Below the pieces are notes generated by a model. It did no database searches. It saw nothing but the letters and a program-made list of their open reading frames with translations, and was not told where the DNA came from. Source: Collimonas antrihumi (GTDB lineage: Bacteria > Pseudomonadota > Gammaproteobacteria > Burkholderiales > Burkholderiaceae_D). Taken from it: a DNA stretch of 64,000 nucleotides. This document shows, piece by piece, positions 27,161 to 37,009 of this stretch (its first letter is position 1; each line of letters starts with the position of its first letter). A program made the position numbers and the translations under genes. The stretch spans positions 23,308 through 87,307 of the forward strand of contig NZ_JAGQED010000020.1 of the NCBI RefSeq assembly GCF_018304965.1, in the 5' to 3' direction.

Positions 27161-28324
27161 ATGCAAACCCACGCCATCAAAACCGTTGAATTCGAGCGGC
27201 CGCAAATGGATCTAGGCAACAGCTTAGGTTCTGGCTCAGGCACTAGCTGCACCGCCCATGCCTGGGCTCGCGTCCCGGATACCCCCACGCCAGACCAGAA
27301 AATCGCGCTCAAGGAGCGTATAAAACGCTTGCTGAAAGAACAGCAGGCGGTACTGGTCGCCCATTATTATGTCGATGGCGATTTGCAGGACCTGGCAGAG
27401 GAAACCGGCGGCTGCGTCTCCGATTCTCTGGAAATGGCGCGCTTCGGCCGCGATCATCCGGCCAAGACATTGGTGGTCGCGGGCGTCAAGTTCATGGGGG
27501 AAACCTCAAAAATCCTGAGTCCGCACAAGCGCGTGCTGATGCCCGACCTGGACGCCACCTGTTCGCTCGACCTGGGTTGCCCTGCTGATGAGTTTTCCGC
27601 GTTTTGCGATGCCCACCCTGATCGCACCGTGGTGGTGTACGCCAATACCAGTGCCGCCGTCAAAGCGCGTGCCGACTGGATGGTCACTTCCTCCATCGGG
27701 CTCGACATAGTGGCCCATTTGCATGCCCAAGGCAAAAAAATCCTGTGGGCGCCCGATAAGCATCTGGGCGGTTATATACAAAAACAGACCGGCGCCGACA
27801 TGCTGTTGTGGCAAGGTTCCTGCCTGGTGCATGACGAGTTCAAGGGTGTCGAGCTGGAATTGCTGCGTCAGCAGCACCCGAACGCAAAGATCCTGGTGCA
27901 TCCGGAGTCGCCGGAAGCGGTGGTGGCGCAAGCCGATGTAGTCGGCTCCACCACGCAGCTGATCGCCGCCGCCCAGCGCCTGGATGCCGACGAATTCATC
28001 GTCGCTACCGACAACGGCATCTTGCACAAGATGAGAATGGCAGCGCCGGGCAAACGCTTTATCGACGCTCCGACCGCCGGCAACAGCGCCACCTGCAAGA
28101 GCTGCGCGCATTGCCCGTGGATGGCGATGAATGGCTTGCAGAATCTGGCCGATGTGCTGGAATCTGGGAGCAATGAAATCCATGTCGATGCCGAAATCGG
28201 CCGCAAGGCAGTGGTCTGCATCGATCGCATGCTCGACTTTGCGGCGCAACGCAAAGCCAATGTGCGCCCGTCCGGCGATCTGGCGCAAGAACAAAAACTG
28301 TTTTCAGGAATCGGTCCCGCATGA
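27161..28324 (+). CDS. nadA: Quinolinate synthase NadA
   Basis: The protein has 387 residues from ATG 27161. It condenses iminoaspartate with dihydroxyacetone phosphate to quinolinate, using a [4Fe-4S] cluster. [66 protein letters not shown] and [13 protein letters not shown] supply the substrate site and cluster cysteines. The start is uncertain: no ribosome site precedes it, the upstream repeats stay in frame, and an ATG at 27089 would add 24 residues. It overlaps nadC by four bases (ATGA). Its product partner NadB is encoded at 33762 on the other strand. Confidence 0.93.
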   Translation: MQTHAIKTVEFERPQMDLGNSLGSGSGTSCTAHAWARVPDTPTPDQKIALKERIKRLLKEQQAVLVAHYYVDGDLQDLAEETGGCVSDSLEMARFGRDHPAKTLVVAGVKFMGETSKILSPHKRVLMPDLDATCSLDLGCPADEFSAFCDAHPDRTVVVYANTSAAVKARADWMVTSSIGLDIVAHLHAQGKKILWAPDKHLGGYIQKQTGADMLLWQGSCLVHDEFKGVELELLRQQHPNAKILVHPESPEAVVAQADVVGSTTQLIAAAQRLDADEFIVATDNGILHKMRMAAPGKRFIDAPTAGNSATCKSCAHCPWMAMNGLQNLADVLESGSNEIHVDAEIGRKAVVCIDRMLDFAAQRKANVRPSGDLAQEQKLFSGIGPA

Positions 28325-29199
28325 GTACTTCCACCAGCACTTTAGAGAATCGTTTCGCGCCGTTTGACGCCGCGCTGCAAACGGCGTTCGATAATAATAT
28401 CCGCACCGCGATTGCCGAAGACGTCGGCAGCGGCGACCTGACCGGCAAGCTGGTCCCCGAGCAACAAATGGTCAAGGCGCGCGTCATCGTGCGCGAACAG
28501 GCAGTGTTGTGCGGCGCGCCATGGTTCGAAGCCGTGATGCGGCAGCTTGATGCGCGCATTCATATCGACTGGTCTTACGCCGAAGGCGATCTGATGAGCG
28601 CCGACAGCCAGGTTTGCCTGATCACCGCACCGGCCCGGGCGCTACTGACCGCCGAGCGCGGCGCCTTGAATTTCCTGCAATTGCTGTCTGGAGTAGCCAG
28701 CGCGACGCGTATTTACGTCAACGCCATTGCCGACACCAAGGCGCATATTCTCGATACGCGCAAAACCTTGCCCGGTCTGCGGCTGGCGCAAAAATATGCG
28801 GTACGGGTAGGTGGCGGACATAACCAGCGGCTGGCCTTGTACGACGGCATCCTGATCAAGGAAAATCACATCGCAGCGGCTGGCGGCATTGCAGCAGCCA
28901 TGCAGGCGGCCGACAAGCTGGATGCCGGTGTGACGGTGCAGATTGAAGTGGAAAGCCTGGTGCAGCTGGATGAAGCATTGCGCGCAGGCGCGAAATCGAT
29001 TCTGCTCGATAACTTCAGCCTCGATGCGATGCGTGATGCAGTCAACCTGACCGCCGGCAGGGCGTTGCTGGAAGCTTCCGGCGGCATCAACATGGAGACG
29101 GTGCGGGCGATTGCTGAAACCGGCGTCGACCGGATTTCTATCGGGAGCCTGACCAAGGATATCCGGGCGACCGATTATTCACTGCGGATTATCGAGTAA
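28321..29199 (+). CDS. nadC: Nicotinate-nucleotide pyrophosphorylase (carboxylating)
   Basis: The protein has 292 residues. It converts quinolinate and PRPP to nicotinate mononucleotide. Family motifs: [57 protein letters not shown] (split here in reading order, with the RKT and GGxxxHR phosphate and substrate residues), LIKENHIAA, and [26 protein letters not shown]. It is translationally coupled to nadA. A TGCGCAAT/ATTGCGCA hairpin lies 37 bases after its stop (29236-29258). Confidence 0.95.
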   Translation: MSTSTSTLENRFAPFDAALQTAFDNNIRTAIAEDVGSGDLTGKLVPEQQMVKARVIVREQAVLCGAPWFEAVMRQLDARIHIDWSYAEGDLMSADSQVCLITAPARALLTAERGALNFLQLLSGVASATRIYVNAIADTKAHILDTRKTLPGLRLAQKYAVRVGGGHNQRLALYDGILIKENHIAAAGGIAAAMQAADKLDAGVTVQIEVESLVQLDEALRAGAKSILLDNFSLDAMRDAVNLTAGRALLEASGGINMETVRAIAETGVDRISIGSLTKDIRATDYSLRIIE

Positions 29200-29263
29200 A
29201 TTGTACTTGGTTGTATTTAGTTGTATTCAGACGTGTGCGCAATGGCAATGATTGCGCATGCGC

Positions 29264-29518
29264 TCAGTGAATAAGTTTTGCTGCAGTGAACGCCAGGGCC
29301 GTCAGGGAGACGGCTGTGACGATAAACCATCTTAGAAGAGTGGACTCAAGTTTGGACACATCTTCTTTGGTAGCCATATGGTCCAGGCGTGTTTCGATTC
29401 GCGTCATACGGTCACGCGCCTCGGCTGCAAATTCTTCAAGTTTTGTGATTCTGGTTTCCATGCTGCGATGGTAGCCGTGGTCAGCACCGGAATCAAGCTT
29501 CTTGCCCTTGACGTGCAT
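29264..29518 (-). CDS. Small coiled-coil protein with C-terminal membrane anchor
   Basis: The protein has 84 residues, or 65 if it starts at the internal ATG 29461 (METRITKLEEFAAEARDRMT). Heptad-like spacing in residues 20-55 (ITKLEEF, RMTRIETRLDHM, EDVSKLEST) suggests a coiled coil, followed by one hydrophobic span (LLRWFIVTAVSLTALAFTAA). The pattern resembles small CCDC90/DUF1640-like and phage-associated membrane proteins. No clear ribosome site at either start. Function unknown. Confidence 0.5.
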   Translation of the reverse strand: MHVKGKKLDSGADHGYHRSMETRITKLEEFAAEARDRMTRIETRLDHMATKEDVSKLESTLLRWFIVTAVSLTALAFTAAKLIH

Positions 29519-29667
29519 CGATTTAGGTATTTACTGCATGCAGCTGCAGGTGTCGTATGCCGTTATTGCGCCTGGGCACGCAACACCTGTCACGCTGTTG
29601 CACAGCAAGGTTCTTCGGCAACAGACCCTGGGTATCCGCGGTTTTATCCGCGGTTATATCCAATGCC

Positions 29668-30966
29668 TTACTGGACTTTACCCTGAGCAAAATCCATGAT
29701 CAGCCGCGTCGATAAATACAAGCGCGGAACAATGGTATTCAGCAGGACGTATTCAGCATCATTCGAATGCGCGCCATAACCGGTCAGTCCCATTCCTTCG
29801 ATCACAGCACCTTTCGATTTCAATGCAGCGAATGCTGCGTCGGTGCCCCCACCACTAGCCACATCTACTATCGTCATCGGCAAACCGAGTTCCTGATATA
29901 TCGCCTTGCCGTGGGCCGACACTGCGCGCGACGCAGCATTGGTTTCCAGCGGCGGCCGCCGCATTTCAAATTTCAGATGGACTTTGGCATCCGGGATCAG
30001 TTGATTCTTGACGCGTTCCTGCAATTGGGTTTGCAATTGCTCGAAGTCGCTCATCTTCAAGGCGCGGGCATCGGCTTGCGCACTGGCGCTGGCAGGAATC
30101 ACGTTGCGGTTGGTGCCGGCTTGCGCCACGGTCCAGTTCAATTTCAGGCCGCGTTCCGGTTGCGACAACGCGTTCAGCTGCAACAGCTGGTGTGACAGTT
30201 CATACAAGGCGTTGACACCTTTCTCTGGCGCGGCCCCGGCGTGTGAAGATTTTCCGTCAACCGTCAGATATGCTGCTGCGATACCACTGGTCGCCAGCCG
30301 CAATTCGCCCTTGGCGCCGCCGCCTTCGTAGGAAAACACGGCATCTTGTTCTGCGCCCAGTTTGGTATGCAAGCTGCGGCCACCCGGCGAGCTGATTTCT
30401 TCGTCACCGTTAATCAGCACGGTCAACGTGTCGTAATCCTTGAAGCCGATTTTTTTCAGGATGGCGATGGTATGCAGGATGGTGGCCACGCCTTGCTTGT
30501 CGTCGGCAATGCCGAGGCCGTAGGCTTTGTCGCCGTCGACCCGGTATTGCTGATCCTTCAGCATGCCGCGCAGGTACACCGTATCCATGTGGGCGATCAG
30601 CATGATCTTGCGCTTGCCGGTGCCCTTGAACACCGCATGGACGATTTGCCCGATCTTTTCCGGCGTGTCGCCCATGCGATAAATTTCCGGGGCGTCCAGC
30701 AGCTCAGCCTGGCCGCCCAGCTGCGTCAGGCGATCGCGAATCAGGCTAGCGATCTTCGCCAGACCTTCCAGGTCCTTGCTGCCCGATTCGATATTCACCA
30801 GATCGCGCATGGTATCCATCATTGCCGGTTTTTCCTTTTGCGCCAGCTCATATACCGGTGCCACTGGCGCCACCGGGGCCGCCAACGCCAGGCCGGCACT
30901 CAATGTCAACGCTGGAAAAATCAGGCTATTGAGCAGATTTTTTTTCAAGGAAAGGGATGCTTGCAT
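29668..30966 (-). CDS. M20 family metallopeptidase, glutamate carboxypeptidase (CPG2)-like
   Basis: The protein has 432 residues, with GGAGAC about ten bases before the ATG. A signal peptide ends near LALAAP, so it is exported. The two-zinc M20 site is visible: H126 and D128 in IAHMDTV, D155 in LGIADDKQG, catalytic E189 with E190 in INGDEEISSPG, and a late GYGAHSNDAEYV His. A dimerisation domain lies between (AAYLTVDGKSSHAGAAPEKG). CPG2-type enzymes remove C-terminal glutamate from folates and peptides. It follows an MFS gene by 53 bases and could share its transcript. Confidence 0.88.
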   Translation of the reverse strand: MQASLSLKKNLLNSLIFPALTLSAGLALAAPVAPVAPVYELAQKEKPAMMDTMRDLVNIESGSKDLEGLAKIASLIRDRLTQLGGQAELLDAPEIYRMGDTPEKIGQIVHAVFKGTGKRKIMLIAHMDTVYLRGMLKDQQYRVDGDKAYGLGIADDKQGVATILHTIAILKKIGFKDYDTLTVLINGDEEISSPGGRSLHTKLGAEQDAVFSYEGGGAKGELRLATSGIAAAYLTVDGKSSHAGAAPEKGVNALYELSHQLLQLNALSQPERGLKLNWTVAQAGTNRNVIPASASAQADARALKMSDFEQLQTQLQERVKNQLIPDAKVHLKFEMRRPPLETNAASRAVSAHGKAIYQELGLPMTIVDVASGGGTDAAFAALKSKGAVIEGMGLTGYGAHSNDAEYVLLNTIVPRLYLSTRLIMDFAQGKVQ

Positions 30967-31019
30967 CAATTTTTGTCTCCGTTAAACGATTTGAACGATG
31001 TGTCTTGTCGGATCTGCTA

Positions 31020-32333
31020 CTAAACCTGTTGCAGATTGGCGTGGCGTGTCTCGCGCATGCATAGTACTGCGATCAGGCTCAGCGTCGCCGCAACCGATAC
31101 ATAAGCGCCGACATAAGCCAGGCCGCCGCGCTGCGCCAGCAATTGTGCGATGTAGGGCGCTACCGATGCGCCGAGGATGCCACCGATGTTATAGGCGACG
31201 CCGGCGCCGGTATAGCGCACGCTGGTCGGAAACAGCTCAGGCAGCAATGCGCCCATCGGCGCAAATGTGACGCCCATCAAAAACAGGAAAATGATCAGGA
31301 ACAAGGCAATCGCTACCGTACTGCCGCTGCCAAACAGCGGTTGCATGGTAAAGCCCGCTGCGATAGCCGCCAGGGTGCCGACGATCAGCACCGGCCGGCG
31401 GCCGAAGCGGTCGCTGGCCACCGCCGACAACGGTGTCGCCAGCGCCATGAACACCACTGCCAGGCACAGCAGCGCCAGGAATTCCTGCCGCGGGATATGC
31501 AAGGTGGCGACGCCGTAAGACAGTGAAAACACGGTGGCAATATAGAACAGCGTGTAGCAGACGATCATCGCGACCGCGCCCAGCATTACAGGCCGCCAGT
31601 GATGTTTGAACAAGGTGATAGCCGGCACTTTGACGGGCTCGCGCTTTTCCAGCGCCGCGGCAAACACCGGCGTTTCGGCGATCTTCATGCGTACATACAG
31701 CCCCAGCACAACCAGCGCTGCGCTGAAAATAAACGGCACGCGCCAGCCCCAGCTCTTGAACTGTTCGTCCGACAGGCTCAACGCCAACGCCAGGAACAGG
31801 CCGTTCGCCATCAAAAAGCCGACCGAGGGCCCGAGTTGTGGAAACATGCCGTACCTGCCGCGTTTTCCGGCAGGTGCGTATTCGGTTGCGAGTAGCGCCG
31901 CGCCACCCCATTCGCCGCCAAGGCCGATGCCTTGGGCGAAGCGCAATACGCACAGCAGGACAGGGGCCAGTGTGCCGATGCTGTCGTAACCCGGCAAGAA
32001 GCCGATCAACATGGTGGAGATGCCCATCACCAGCAATGAAATCACCAATGTCGATTTACGCCCGATCCGGTCGCCGAAATGACCAAACAGAAAAGCCCCG
32101 ATCGGCCGCGCGATAAACGCGATGCCAAAGGTGACAAATGCCGATAGCGCCTGGGCGGTCGGTGAATCGTGCGGGAAGAATATCGGGCCGATGACCAGCG
32201 CCGCCGCAGTCGCGTAGACATAGAAATCGTAGAATTCAATAGCAGTGCCGATGAAGCTGGCGAAGATTACTTTCCTGGCACTGTTTTGTGCCGGGGTTGG
32301 GATGGATGTGATTTGCCCTGACGCTGCACTCAT
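31020..32333 (-). CDS. MFS transporter, metabolite:H+ symporter (MHS) type
   Basis: The protein has 437 residues and about 12 membrane spans. N-terminal IFASFIGTAIEFYDFYVYATAA, then GRPIGAFLFGHFGDRIGRKSTL-like loop 2-3 with DRIGRK, and RFAQGIGLGGEWGGAALLATE are hallmarks of the MHS group that carries organic acids, shikimate or betaine with protons. DRFGRRPVLI repeats the loop in the second half. The substrate is unknown; it lies upstream of the CPG2-like peptidase on the same strand. Confidence 0.88.
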   Translation of the reverse strand: MSAASGQITSIPTPAQNSARKVIFASFIGTAIEFYDFYVYATAAALVIGPIFFPHDSPTAQALSAFVTFGIAFIARPIGAFLFGHFGDRIGRKSTLVISLLVMGISTMLIGFLPGYDSIGTLAPVLLCVLRFAQGIGLGGEWGGAALLATEYAPAGKRGRYGMFPQLGPSVGFLMANGLFLALALSLSDEQFKSWGWRVPFIFSAALVVLGLYVRMKIAETPVFAAALEKREPVKVPAITLFKHHWRPVMLGAVAMIVCYTLFYIATVFSLSYGVATLHIPRQEFLALLCLAVVFMALATPLSAVASDRFGRRPVLIVGTLAAIAAGFTMQPLFGSGSTVAIALFLIIFLFLMGVTFAPMGALLPELFPTSVRYTGAGVAYNIGGILGASVAPYIAQLLAQRGGLAYVGAYVSVAATLSLIAVLCMRETRHANLQQV

Positions 32334-32425
32334 CGTGTCTCCTCGTTATGGTTTTGATCTCCAAGCATAGCCGAGATGAGCGGATTGCGACACTACCTCA
32401 TGCGTCCGTCGTCCATCAATATCGT

Positions 32426-33658
32426 TCAGGCGAGCGGTGCCGGCAGGCGCTGCAGCACACGCACCTCGGAGTCGAATATGATCCATGCCTGGACCACGAA
32501 ACCCGCCAGCGCCAGCACCAGGCAGGCCGATTCACCCCAACGCGCGCCGACCAGGCCGCCAAGCGCGGCGCCAATTGGACGCGCTCCTGTGTTCACGGTG
32601 AGAAAAATCGCCGATACACGTCCCAGCATGGCGCCGGGAGTGACAGTCTGGCGCAATGTGGTTGAGGTGATAACCCAGATAATCGGGCCGACGCCGAACA
32701 GAAAGAAAGCCACGGCCGCCAACACGCCGCTCGGAACCGCGAGTGTCGCAACCATGGTGAGCGCAGCCAGGACCGAGATCACCGGGCCTAGCTGGATCGC
32801 GCGGCCAAAAGGCAGCCGCGCCACCACACGCGATGTCAGCAGCGCGCCCACCATCATGCCTACGCCATATGCACCAAGCGTCATGCCGACCTCGCCGGCA
32901 CTGAGCCCGAGCTTCCGCACCGCGTAAGGCACATAGGCAGCCTGCAATACAAACCAGGAGATGTTCCAGGCCACGGCAGTCAGCAGAATCGGCCGCAGCA
33001 AATCATCGCGCCAGACCAGGTGTGCGCCGTCGCGCAGCTCCAGCAACGGATGGCGGGCTGGCGCCGGCGTGCGCTGCGGTTCACGCAGTTGCAGCAGCAA
33101 CACCACTGCCGATCCGGATAGCATGGCAGCCAACACGAATGCGGCCGAGGCGCCGGCCCATGAAGTCAGCGCGCCACCCAATGCCGGGCCGGCGGCAAAA
33201 GCGGCGCTGCGGGCAAGTTCCAGCCGGCCGTTGGCTTTCGCCAGGTCCTCGCGCTCTACCAGCGCCGGCACCAAGGCAGGCGCGGCGACACTGAAACCTA
33301 CCGTGCCGACGGCGCCGATGAAGCCGAGCACCGCCAGCAATTCGATCGACAGATGATTCAGGAGAATCGCGGCCAGAACGCCAAGCAAGGCCAGCATGCG
33401 TAGCGCCTCGGCGGCCACCATCAGACGGCGCCGCGAGGTACGGTCGGCCAGCAAGCCGAAAGGGATCGACAGCAGCAGAAACGGCAACGATTGCACTGCC
33501 GCCAGCATGCCGATCTCGCCCGGCCCCGCGCCTAGCATCAGTACGGCCATGATCGGTGCGGCCGCCAGGCTCAATTGCTCAGCCGATTGTGCAGCCAGGT
33601 TAGACCATGTGAGCGCTACCAGGGAGCGGGGAAGGGCAGGGGAAAGTTTTGAAATCAT
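32426..33658 (-). CDS. MFS transporter, exporter (MFS_3/EntS-like) type
   Basis: The protein has 410 residues and 12 predicted spans. The sequence SNLAAQSAEQLSLAAAPIMA, LADRTSRRRLMVAAEALRM and LVPALVEREDLAKANGRLELARSAAFAAGPALGG follows the MFS_3 drug/siderophore exporter pattern, where an ANG/xxR-xxN loop after span 4 is typical. No regulator is adjacent. Substrate unknown; probably an independent efflux gene. Confidence 0.85.
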   Translation of the reverse strand: MISKLSPALPRSLVALTWSNLAAQSAEQLSLAAAPIMAVLMLGAGPGEIGMLAAVQSLPFLLLSIPFGLLADRTSRRRLMVAAEALRMLALLGVLAAILLNHLSIELLAVLGFIGAVGTVGFSVAAPALVPALVEREDLAKANGRLELARSAAFAAGPALGGALTSWAGASAAFVLAAMLSGSAVVLLLQLREPQRTPAPARHPLLELRDGAHLVWRDDLLRPILLTAVAWNISWFVLQAAYVPYAVRKLGLSAGEVGMTLGAYGVGMMVGALLTSRVVARLPFGRAIQLGPVISVLAALTMVATLAVPSGVLAAVAFFLFGVGPIIWVITSTTLRQTVTPGAMLGRVSAIFLTVNTGARPIGAALGGLVGARWGESACLVLALAGFVVQAWIIFDSEVRVLQRLPAPLA

Positions 33659-33682
33659 GAAATTTCTACAGTTTTTTTGAAA

Positions 33683-33724
33683 AACGGAGTGTAGCGCCGG
33701 TGCCGGCGGCAGACACTCCGTTTC
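33683..33724 (-). terminator. Terminator of nadB
   Basis: AAACGGAGTGT (33683-33693) pairs with ACACTCCGTTT (33714-33724). Read leftward from nadB the stem is followed by a U-rich tract (TTTTTC then A/T bases). Confidence 0.7.
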
Positions 33725-33761
33725 TTGGCGCGCAATTCGCGTGCGCGCCGGATGAGTGCAT

Positions 33762-35375
33762 CTAACGTCTTTGTGGTGGTGTCAGTACGCTCGGCAAAGC
33801 CTTGGCCAGCGTCTCTGGATAATCCTGGCTGTAGTGCAGGCCACGGCTTTCATGGCGCGACAGTGCGCTTTCGACGATCAGCGACGCCACCTGCACCAGG
33901 TTGCGCAACTCCAGCAAATCGCGGCTGATGCGGAAGTGGGCGTAGTACTCGTCGATCTCTTCCTTCAGCAAGCGGATCCGGTGCTGCGCTCGTTCCAAGC
34001 GTTTATTGGTGCGCACGATGCCAACGTAATTCCACATGAAGCGCCGCAATTCATCCCAGTTGTGAGAAATCACGACTTCCTCGTCGGCGTCGGTCACGCG
34101 GCTTTCGTCCCAGGCCGGCAGCGGGATGACTTTCGGCTTGTCTTGCTGTGCGATGTATTTAGCGGTGGCGCGGCCGACCACCACGCATTCCAGCAGTGAA
34201 TTGCTGGCCAGGCGGTTGGCGCCATGCAAGCCGGTATAAGCGGTTTCGCCGACAGCGTACAAGCCAGGCAAGTCGGTGCGGCCGTTGAGGTCGGTAACGA
34301 TGCCGCCGCAAGTGAAATGGACCGCAGGCACCACCGGAATCGCTTGCTTGGTGATGTCGATGCCGAGTTCCATGCAACGGGCGTAGATGGTCGGGAAATG
34401 CTCTTTCAGGAATTCTGGCGACTTGTGCGTAATGTCGAGGTCGACGTGATCGAGGCCGCGTTTTTTCATCTCGAAGTCGATTGCCCGCGCCACCACGTCG
34501 CGCGGCGCCAGTTCGGCCCGTTCGTCGTGCGCCGGCATGAAGCGCAGGCCGGCGTCGGCGCCTTCGGTATCCGGCAGTTTGAGTACGCCGCCTTCACCGC
34601 GTATCGCTTCGGTGATCAGGAACGACTTGGCATAAGGATGGTACAGGCAGGTCGGATGGAACTGGATGAATTCCATGTTCGCTACCCGGCAACCGGCGCG
34701 CCAGGCCATGGCGATGCCGTCGCCGGTGGCACTGTCGGGATTGGTGGTGTACAGGTAGACCTTGCCGGCGCCGCCGGTTGCCAGCACCGTGTGGTTGGCC
34801 GCCAGGGTCAGCACCTTGCCGGTCTTGACGTTCTTGGCGTACAGGCCGAGGCAGCGCGGCGCGGTTTTGTCAGCGTCGCCGGTGGCTACCTTCTTCGACG
34901 TAATCAGGTCGATGGCGTAGTGATCTTCCAGCAGCGTGATGTTGGGATGGGCGCGCACCTTTTGTTCCAGCGTGACCTGCACCGCATGGCCGGTGGCGTC
35001 GGCGGCATGGATGATGCGGCGCTGGCTGTGGCCGCCTTCGCGGGTCAGGTGAAAGCCCAGTTCCGCGCTGGAGTCGGGCGTGAAGGGCACGCCTTGTTCG
35101 ATCAGCCATTCAATCGCGGCGCGGCCGTTTTCGACAATGAAGCGGGTCGCGCTCTCGTCGCATAAGCCGGCGCCTGCGACCAGGGTGTCATTGATGTGCT
35201 GCTCGTGGCTGTCGCCGGAATCCAGCACAGCGGCGATGCCGCCCTGGGCCCAGTTGCTAGCGCCGTCGAGCAGCGCGCGTTTGGAGATGACTGCAACTTT
35301 GTTGGTCTCTGCGAGGTGCAACGCGACCGACAGGCCTGCCAGCCCGCTACCGATAATGGCGACATCGAATTTCAT
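33762..35375 (-). CDS. nadB: L-aspartate oxidase NadB
   Basis: The protein has 537 residues. It oxidises L-aspartate to iminoaspartate for NadA. The FAD-binding start is [21 protein letters not shown] cut by one residue (IIGSGLAG at 8-15); [65 protein letters not shown] and [11 protein letters not shown] are typical of the succinate-dehydrogenase/fumarate-reductase flavoprotein family. The C-terminal helical domain ([19 protein letters not shown]) is complete. It is separated from nadAC by four genes and lies downstream of purT. Confidence 0.95.
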   Translation of the reverse strand: MKFDVAIIGSGLAGLSVALHLAETNKVAVISKRALLDGASNWAQGGIAAVLDSGDSHEQHINDTLVAGAGLCDESATRFIVENGRAAIEWLIEQGVPFTPDSSAELGFHLTREGGHSQRRIIHAADATGHAVQVTLEQKVRAHPNITLLEDHYAIDLITSKKVATGDADKTAPRCLGLYAKNVKTGKVLTLAANHTVLATGGAGKVYLYTTNPDSATGDGIAMAWRAGCRVANMEFIQFHPTCLYHPYAKSFLITEAIRGEGGVLKLPDTEGADAGLRFMPAHDERAELAPRDVVARAIDFEMKKRGLDHVDLDITHKSPEFLKEHFPTIYARCMELGIDITKQAIPVVPAVHFTCGGIVTDLNGRTDLPGLYAVGETAYTGLHGANRLASNSLLECVVVGRATAKYIAQQDKPKVIPLPAWDESRVTDADEEVVISHNWDELRRFMWNYVGIVRTNKRLERAQHRIRLLKEEIDEYYAHFRISRDLLELRNLVQVASLIVESALSRHESRGLHYSQDYPETLAKALPSVLTPPQRR

Positions 35376-35500
35376 GGTGAATGTTTGGTTATTTGTTCTT
35401 TTAATCTGGATCGCCCCAAACCGAAATTCGGGGCGACGTCTCTGCTACCGTCTGCTACCTTTTGCTGCCTTTTGCTAAGTGCGGCGATGTTGCTAGCGAA

Positions 35501-36712
35501 TTACCCGACAATCACCGGCTTGACCTTTGCCGCAGCCTGCTTGGCGCGTATGCGCGCGGTCTCGACGTCGTCGGCCGTAGCCAGCGCGACGCCCATGCGG
35601 CGACGCTGGAACGACTCCGGTTTACCGAACAGGCGAATATCCACGCCTGGAACCCGCAACGCATCCGCCACGCCTTCAAAGGCAATGCCCTTGGCGTCGT
35701 GCTGGCCGTAGATGACCGCCGAAGCAGCCGGGCTGCGCAGGGCGACGTTGACCGGCAAGCCGAGGATGGCCTTGGCATGCAGCTCGAATTCATTTTGCTG
35801 CTGGCTGGCCATGGTGACCATGCCGGTGTCGTGCGGGCGCGGGCTGACTTCGGAGAACCAGACCATTTCGTTCTTGACGAACAGTTCGACGCCGAACAAG
35901 CCGAGGCCGCCGAGGTTGTCGGTGACTTTCCTGGCGATATCGCGCGCCTTGAGCAACGCTTCCGGATGCATTGGATGCGGCTGCCAGGATTCGACGTAAT
36001 CGCCATGCACCTGCAGGTGGCCGATCGGCTCACAGAAATGGGTGGCGACGCTGCCATCCGGTTGCAGCGCTCTGACTGTCAACAGCGTGATTTCATAATC
36101 GAAATCGATAAAACCTTCAACGATGACGCGTCCGGAATCGACCCGGCCGCCGGCTGCGGCGTAGGCCCAGGCAGCTTCTATTTCGCTGGCGCTGTCGAGT
36201 TTCGACTGGCCTTTGCCAGAAGACGACATGACCGGCTTGATCACACACGGAAAACCGATTGCCGAGCAAGCGGCTTTCAATTCATCCAGGTTATTGGCGA
36301 AGCGGTACGGCGAGGTTGCCAATCCCAGCGTCTCGCCGGCCAGGCGGCGGATGCCTTCGCGGTTCATGGTCAGCCAGGCGGCGCGTGCCGTCGGGATCAC
36401 GGTGACCTTGCCTGCAGCCTCCAGTGCAACCAGCGTTTCAGTGGCAATCGCTTCGATTTCCGGCACTACCAGATCAGGCTTCTCTTGCGCAATCAGCGCT
36501 TCCAGCGCCGCGCCATCGGCCATGTTGATGACATGCGAGCGATGCGCGACCTGATGGCCGGGGGCGTTCGGGTAGCGGTCGACGGCGATCACTTCGACGC
36601 CCAGGCGTTGCAGCGAGATGATGACTTCCTTGCCGAGTTCGCCGGAGCCCAGCAACATGACTTTGGTGGCGGAAGGGGAGAGCGGGGTACCGATTCTGAT
36701 TGGTGTCTTCAT
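35501..36712 (-). CDS. purT: Formate-dependent phosphoribosylglycinamide formyltransferase PurT
   Basis: The protein has 403 residues, slightly above the usual 392. It forms formyl-GAR from GAR, formate and ATP in purine synthesis. ATP-grasp architecture: [63 protein letters not shown] (ATP loop), [28 protein letters not shown] and [14 protein letters not shown]. It lies 125 bases upstream of nadB on the same strand; a TCGCCCC/GGGGCGA hairpin at 35410-35436 lies between them. Confidence 0.95.
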   Translation of the reverse strand: MKTPIRIGTPLSPSATKVMLLGSGELGKEVIISLQRLGVEVIAVDRYPNAPGHQVAHRSHVINMADGAALEALIAQEKPDLVVPEIEAIATETLVALEAAGKVTVIPTARAAWLTMNREGIRRLAGETLGLATSPYRFANNLDELKAACSAIGFPCVIKPVMSSSGKGQSKLDSASEIEAAWAYAAAGGRVDSGRVIVEGFIDFDYEITLLTVRALQPDGSVATHFCEPIGHLQVHGDYVESWQPHPMHPEALLKARDIARKVTDNLGGLGLFGVELFVKNEMVWFSEVSPRPHDTGMVTMASQQQNEFELHAKAILGLPVNVALRSPAASAVIYGQHDAKGIAFEGVADALRVPGVDIRLFGKPESFQRRRMGVALATADDVETARIRAKQAAAKVKPVIVG

Positions 36713-36932
36713 ATTGGAAAGGAGCTGCGACGCATGACGCGCCGTAATAATCGTTGAATAATCGTTGATGGGTGAAGTAAGTGACGTTAGTTCGGATGGC
36801 GGTTCGTAAATAAGAGAGCGTGCATTTTCTGAATTCGGCCGGCTAAATAAGGTAACGCCAGGCGTTGTTGATCAACGTTGGCCAACGTTCGACAATAACA
36901 AATATCGGGACGCATGGACAGTTGGCAGAATG

Positions 36933-36966
36933 AAAAGAGCCGCCAGAATTATCTGGCGGCTCTTTT
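36933..36966 (-). terminator. Strong intrinsic terminator of the MHS gene
   Basis: AAAAGAGCCGCCAGA (36933-36947), loop ATTA-like, TCTGGCGGCTCTTTT (36952-36966): 15-bp perfect arms. It can act on both strands and lies downstream of the transporter at 37010 and upstream of purT. Confidence 0.9.
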
Positions 36967-37009
36967 AACGCTGCTCAGGCATAGCCGTAAGGATATGCCA
37001 TATCGTTGA

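Noticed and set aside
35462..36757. Open frame of 431 codons on the plus strand
   Set aside because: It is the mirror of purT, whose ATP-grasp motifs are unambiguous; the same applies to the plus-strand frame 34224-35165 inside nadB.
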